Assembly: GCA_035222895.1 (NCBI GenBank)
Contig: JAVYIG010000645.1
Coordinates: forward strand, 310,001 to 374,000
Origin: Strongylocentrotus droebachiensis
Taxonomy: Eukaryota > Echinodermata > Echinoidea > Camarodonta > Strongylocentrotidae
Length of the DNA stretch: 64,000 nt
Direction: 5' to 3'
The notes below the pieces were generated by a model. The model did not search any database. It was not told the origin of the DNA and saw only the letters and a list, made by a program, of their open reading frames with translations. Positions 58,501 through 64,000 of this stretch are shown here, piece after piece. Position numbers and translations under genes: made by a program. The stretch's first letter is position 1. Each line of letters starts with the position of its first letter.

Positions 58501-59709
58501 ACACGCTCATATATCATATGATTGCCTTTAATTGTCTATAAATGTTTTTGAGATAGGCCTGATGATATCATCAGCCAGTCTTTTCCATTAGAGCCTTTCA
58601 AATAGGTCGGTTGGATCAAAATTATGATCGTGGATTACTGAAAGAGAACACCATACTATTTGCCTGAGTTTACTCATTGTATAAACTACCAAAGTCATGT
58701 TCAAGGTTGACTGTTGTAGTTTTGACCTTTCCCAGATGATTGACAGGATTTTTTTTGTTACAAACAGGCAGTTTTATCAAAAATATACATTATTTGCAAG
58801 CTTGTAATGCTTTGTTTTGGGCCCTTTTAAGATATTAGTTGCTTCAAATGGCTGTGTTTTGATTAAGTGGAATGCCTTACATTACAAGCTTACACAAATG
58901 ATAGTCAATTCCATTGAGTTCTAAGATCTCATTATTTTAACTACTAGACTAAACAGCGCTTTTTAAAGAATTTAAATGAGTAGGATACTGATGATGATAT
59001 AAATGATAATTAAAGAAATGAAAGTGATAAAAGTTCCCTACCGTGATGGTGTAATTAACATTGGTTTAAAAATTGGAATATTATTTTTATTTCTATCAAA
59101 TGAAATAAATAGGCCTTAATATATAGGATATCATTCTCAAAGGATGAAATATATTGAATGTAATGTGAATCTTTCCAATTCATTCCATTGTTCTAAAAAT
59201 GTTGCTTTGAGTTGCAATGTCAGTATTTAAAAAAAAATTGTTGGGGGGTGTCCGGCCATGAACATAGGTATACTTTCCCTCAACCCTCTTCAGATCTCCA
59301 TGTAGTCCATGTGTCATCTACATGGTCTTCCATTCATATTTAATCCTTGTACATACCGTCTGTTTAGAGCCAGAAGAGCAATATGTCTGAAAAAGTATAA
59401 CAGTTCACGCCCTTCTGGCTCCAAACAGAAGATATGTAATCCATGTTGTACTGTCATATATAAGCTATGGTATACAATGATGTAATGCCAAGTCAAGACC
59501 CCCATCATTTGTTACATGTCACGCAGATCATATTGCAGGCAATGTGACCCTATACACCAGGCGTAATCGCCTTCAGGGTGACAACAGATGGGACATTTCA
59601 TCCAGTGATCCGGCAGTCCTGAAATGAGTGTTTTAAGAAATGTAGCTGGAATACCATTTCCATTCCAAGGTGCCACTCCTACTTATGTTTTAATGATTGC
59701 ACTTCTCAG

Positions 59710-59730
59710 GCCGAGGAGGTTAACCGAAGG
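59710..59730 (+). CDS. CTTNBP2: Candidate 21-nt microexon (AEEVNRR) or short terminal exon
   Basis: After TTGCACTTCTCAG the sequence GCCGAGGAGGTTAACCGAAG encodes AEEVNRR in phase 0, followed by GTAACA as a weaker donor. If the donor is not used, the frame adds VTFTKLWR and stops at TGA 59755-59757, a plausible alternative C-terminus. Its length matches the candidate at 56742. Confidence 0.4.
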
Positions 59731-60537
59731 GTAACATTCACTAAGCTGTGGAGATGATGTCGTCTGCTAAGAACCATAGCCCACAGATTGTATACCCCTG
59801 TGTCTCTTTGTCAGATGATATATGCGTATATTATGATATACAGTATGTCATGATCACTACATGCATGCCAATCTCCCCTACTATAAATCAATGGTTTGTA
59901 TCATTTATAGATGCTCCAATATTCGCCTCGGCAACATTCGCTCTGGCTTTTATTATATGATACGTATAAGTTTAGGGTTACAGTTTTAGGTTAGGTTTAG
60001 GGTTAGGGTTAAGTAGGGTTTGGTCCAGACTTCAACTTGGGAATTAAGTTAGTGTATGACTTTGACCGTTGAGCAATTGTCGCCAGCGTATTCGTTTCGC
60101 AACCCACTTATATGATGTACATTTGTACATATTTCATCCACCAAAGATTGTACAATCTAGATCTGTATAGTGACACAACTAGTGATATCATTGTGATAAA
60201 GCAGAGCTCTTCCTTAATGTGGATGCAATTTGATATTGGTTTAATACTTATTTTTTGTAGATTCCAGCCTGATTTATCTTGGACTTTTATTGTATTTAAT
60301 GATTTCAATGGTTTAATACCAGTTGTGGCCTTAGGTTGCCCAGTGATGAAGATTTTCAGGGAGAATAGTTTTCATGCTTTTTGGTTGTGGAGCTTTTAGG
60401 ATACCATTTGATATTATATTGTTGAATGATTTTAAATTCTTAAAAGCTTGTAGATGATTCATGTCATTTTGAATATGCCATATCATCATCTCTCCATCAT
60501 GCTCCCTTCTACCATACTTCTACAATGATGTTTGCAG

Positions 60538-60577
60538 TATATGACTCCTCTGCTACTTCACAGACTCGTCCAAGATG
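60538..60577 (+). CDS. Weak candidate exon (YMTPLLLHRLVQDG)
   Basis: A pyrimidine-rich stretch ending TTTGCAG precedes TATATGACTCCTCTGCTACT. The frame reads YMTPLLLHRLVQDG and meets possible donors at 60578 (GTATGA) and 60596 (GTAATT), both leaving phase 1. The TPLL.HRLVQDG wording resembles the first helix of an ankyrin repeat, which is what CTTNBP2 (not CTTNBP2NL) has after its disordered region. The evidence is short and could be chance. Confidence 0.25.
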
Positions 60578-60599
60578 GTATGATATTGAAGATAGGTAA

Positions 60600-62077
60600 T
60601 TGCATCAGTATCACCATTCTGACTGCTATATCATTTATTTTGAAATGGTTTGTTATTTCTTTTACATAGAGAAAGGCAATGATGATGATCTCTTTCAGGT
60701 TTACCTGTAAATATTAGTCTTATGGATTCATTGATTTCCATCCCACCGTCCTCCACCCCAGTTTGCTTTGCACTCCTTACTTTGGTGCATTAGACCTACA
60801 ATGTATGTAACCAGACAGGGTCAGCTGCATACTGTGACCTCACAATGGTTGACAGTAAATGATGCACAAGAGCCCTAGAATCATGCCTAATGAAGCACTT
60901 TACATGAAGATGTTATTATTGTTATCAAGTGAGGTGAAGGAGAAACTATTGCTCCCTAACCCTTAAAGTTGGAATAAATGTTTGTAAATATTTAAGATGA
61001 AATGTCTGTTACAAGGTTGTGCATGGTTATAAAATACACCTGCCTTCAAGTAACAAGATGCGGTGCCTTGTTTTATCTAGTGGTTGATGCTATAAGGACC
61101 ACAAGTAGATGGAAAAGTTGGACTGAACATTCCAGATATCTTTTTATGAGCCATGATGTAGCTCATTTAATTACTGGTAAATGAACATCAAACTTAACCA
61201 AGCATCAGTTAGATGTTCCAGCAACTTTCCTGAAGTTTGTATTTAATATACTAGAAAAATAAAAAGATTACCCTAAAGAGTGCGGGATAGGGATGTAATC
61301 TGGAGAGCTTGGAACAGTCTGGGCAATTTGGGCATCTTTTAATTAAGACTTAGTGAGAAAAACCTTGACTGAACTTTGCATAATTCCCAGCCTTCCTGAA
61401 GTCAGTGTACATTAGGCTCTTAATTGCAGCCGAGTTGGGCCAGCCATCATTTCAATATCGTCAAGTTCAGGCTCATCTTGGAGGAGGCATGTACATTGTA
61501 GGAGGAGGTCACCTGCTGCCTTCATTTCTTGCATGTGCTTATTTGCTTTCCTTTCAAATTCATTCTCTTAAAACAACCTTTCATAGGGAATGAATTAAAA
61601 AAAATATATATTCCAAGGAGATGATAACATTACTGATTCTTTTAACTAATGATTAGTTAGAAGAAGTGGTATGCTGATACAAGTTCATGAAAAATCACCA
61701 GTGCTGAATGCCCAGGCCCGGCCATGGGTAGATAGAAGTCGGTAGTTAGTAGAAATGTGTTAAAACAGAGATTTGCCCAGTTAAAACAATCTGTTGGTTG
61801 TTCTTTCAAAATAGTGTGAACAAAAGAAAAGTTAACATTAAGGGAGTGCTATTCTGTCCTATGCTATGGCAGTTTGTTAGTTTCTGCCTTCAGTTTTCAT
61901 CACTTGGTGATATTTTAGTGACCATAGATTTTGTCTGGACATGGCTGACCAGCAGTAGTGGATTGGACGGAAGTATCCAACAACCCCACCTGTTCCCCAG
62001 GAACATCCTGATCATAGGGTTATCATAATCTCATGTCCCCCTCCTCTCCACCTTCCTAAATTCTCTCTCTTTCTCCC

Positions 62078-62130
<53 letters not shown>

Positions 62131-62848
62131 TATTGATTTCATTACATATGCACTCTCTCCAACTTTGTTGTCTACTCTCTTTCTCTTACCTGCCTTCGTG
62201 TTACCCTTCCTGATCCTGCTTCCCCTTTCACTCCCTTTAACTTTAGTTTTCATATTCACCTCCACAAGATAGACTTCAATATCATACTTACTGGTATATT
62301 TGGTATGGTTTAGTGGCCGTTTTCATGAGTCTCAACTTCTAGTTTTAATAGTGCAACATTGAACCTAAAAGAAGTAAAGCATTTGAACTTTCTGCAGTCG
62401 TTTATCTGCACATGTGAAAAATACAGGATGGTGCATGTATCGGTGTTTAAAACTGAACATGACTTGAGGGGAACATTCTGCACTTCATGTGAACCCATTG
62501 GGCCAGACACTCATCTATCTGTTCTTCTACTAAAGACATTACACATCATGAAGTAACACCATGCCTGTCAATTCATGAGAGAGCTGTCAAAATAATCACT
62601 GTTCATGTTCCGTCATTCCAAACTGAATTATGTTCATTTTTTATCATCACAAAGAAATTTGTGAAATGATTTTGGTAATATACAGGGCCACAAAAGTCAC
62701 CCTAGGAGTTCTCTTTCGCAGTTGTTTATTTCATCATAGGCCCATACATGAGCTAAAGGGCAACATTCATGAACGGTATGCAAGTTAGTTAGGTAATTTT
62801 GAAACCATATATGTGCTGTGTGAAAGAAATGTTCATGCTGCCTTATTG
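60600..62848. other. No gene recognised; probable intron
   Basis: AT-rich sequence with a (CT)n tract at about 62089-62127 and a C run before it. An acceptor-like TTAATTGCAG at 61428 is followed by a frame that stops quickly in the phase required. Confidence 0.5.
62089..62127. repeat. (CT)n microsatellite after a C run
   Basis: A C run (about 62076-62088) leads into about 19 CT units. The antisense gives a short Arg/Glu-rich open frame that is not a gene. Confidence 0.93.
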
Positions 62849-63400
62849 TTTAAAGATACTATGTCCCTTTTGCAGCCAATATCAAATTCTGTAGAACTTT
62901 GCAGGAATTATGAATATGTCATGTATGTCCTATCTGTGAAATTTAAACGTTAGTAGTGTCCTAATATTCAAATTATGCAAGGAAACCTGTTTACTTGCTA
63001 GACTTCACTGTCAGACACTATTGAGTGACTGACTGGCTTTTTTTCTTCTTTGGTAATAACATACACAAAATGAGCTGTATATAAAGGGTACATGAGCATT
63101 TGTCTACATCAATACCCACTTCTTGCAATGGCCAAATTTAAACTGATTTAATCTTTGCGCAGCATAAAACGTACAACCATTCGGCACAATGGTCTGAAAA
63201 TCAGACTATTACTTACTGGCTCTATAGCTCTTAAGTCGATTTGACAACTAATACCAGGTAGTCGTTATTTTCTCATTTAAAGACATTTTCAAGCTTCCTT
63301 TTTTTAAGGGAAGTTCTAAATTAGTATTTATCTTTCAAATGCCGTTGGAATTTAACCTTTTCATTTTTTGGGACTGCAAATGGGACATAGTACCTTTAAA
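62849..63400. mobile_element. MITE, copy 2 of a two-copy family (partner 21173-21720)
   Basis: The left end TTTAAAGATACTATGTCCCT and right end GGGACATAGTACCTTTAAAG are inverted. The interior matches the copy at 21173-21720 in the same orientation with small indels. This copy has the better-preserved left end (TACTATGTCCC uninterrupted); copy 1 carries a 4-bp insertion there. Confidence 0.85.
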
Positions 63401-64000
63401 GCTTAGGGTAATCAAAGTTGGAAAAAAATTGTCATGCTCATTCAAAATTGATGAAAGAAAAAGAGAAATGTTCACTCTGCCGTTTTGTTTAAAACTTATT
63501 AATCACGGAGAGTGAAAGAAAAAATAGTTGTATCCATAATGAATGCTGTGCTGCATATGGCACAATGTTTTTAAAAGCAATTTTGGAACATAATGAATTT
63601 TGCATCTAAGGCAATCGAAGTAATGTTGCTGCAGCTACTTTGGTAAATGTTATAGGTAATGAAAAAGAAGAAGAAGAAACAAATACAGTGTGTACTATTG
63701 TACTTGTTTTACCCTTTCTCCTACCCGTAGACAAATAAAGGAAATTTCAAAATAGAAAGCCGAGACTTTGTATATCTCATGCAATTAATTGATTCTCCCC
63801 TTACACCAGGAATCATTATATTCAGAATTTACATTTTTCAACAATCTTTTGAAATTGAGTATAGCTGTAATACTATGAATTAAAAATCTAATATTGTGTC
63901 ATGTACACAGATAATGTTGCCAGAACTATAACTGGGGTAATGATTTTAAAATACCTTTGGAAGTGTGAGATATTATATCAATATTGTGATATGCACTATA

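Noticed and set aside
59995-60015. GGTTAGGGTTA run resembling telomere repeat (also near 54535)
   Set aside because: Only two to three units; far too short to be an interstitial telomere and common by chance.
61429-61510. Possible exon after TTAATTGCAG (AELGQPSFQYRQVQAHLGGG)
   Set aside because: In the phase needed from upstream (0) it stops after about 23 codons. The readable frame has no good donor and no similarity.
1-64000. CRISPR arrays, bacterial operons, tRNA or rRNA genes
   Set aside because: No regularly spaced short repeats with unique spacers, no tRNA A/B box pairs with cloverleaf, and no rRNA-like blocks were seen; the window is eukaryotic.

Overview
This is eukaryotic nuclear DNA: AT-rich, intron-dense, with GT-AG spliced exons and many short transposons. 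The protein similarities (Rab GDI, CTTNBP2 family), the style of the MITE and LINE remnants and a dispersed repeat that looks like one common in sea urchins suggest a marine deuterostome invertebrate, most likely an echinoderm. That assignment is inference.

Two protein-coding genes can be supported, in head-to-head orientation. On the minus strand (1925-7052) are four consecutive internal exons of a Rab GDP-dissociation inhibitor (GDI), matching about residues 16-196 of the roughly 447-residue family. Its first coding exon (about 15 residues) was not found and its 3' exons lie left of the window. On the plus strand (22715 to at least 53718) is a CTTNBP2/CTTNBP2NL-type cortactin-binding protein: five coding exons, all joined in phase 0, giving about 992 residues with an N-terminal coiled coil, a long Ser/Thr-rich disordered region and a PPPIPP SH3 ligand. 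Two 21-nt candidate microexons (56742, 59710) and a weaker candidate exon (60538) follow. The gene probably continues to the right.

The two genes are independent by function: GDI recycles prenylated Rab GTPases in the cytosol, whereas CTTNBP2 proteins link cortactin/actin and striatin (STRIPAK) complexes. They only share the neighbourhood.

Region by region: 1-1924 no gene seen; 1925-7052 GDI exons, with a three-deep nested transposon stack inside the third intron (3906-6002); 7053-20450 a transposon-rich interval with several elements bounded by inverted ends and target duplications (8410-9880, 10529-11892, 14649-14860, 15268-18264) and a decayed LINE; 20450-22870 the 5' end of the CTTNBP2-like gene; 22871-64000 its introns and exons, with MITEs, a decayed LINE ORF1 (44655-45490, minus), an RT fragment inside a TIR element (26426-27196), and microsatellites.

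The most unusual feature is the 3-kb element at 15268-18264. It has a perfect 5-bp target duplication and GGCGGATCC-type ends, and carries an internal higher-order minisatellite (about 285 bp) whose units repeatedly contain the GCGAAGC mini-hairpin, plus two long polypyrimidine tracts. A 369-bp element at 4956-5324 shares the end type, the 5-bp duplication and small CCGC-NNN-GCGG hairpins in an internal tandem repeat, so the two may belong to one hairpin-bearing family.
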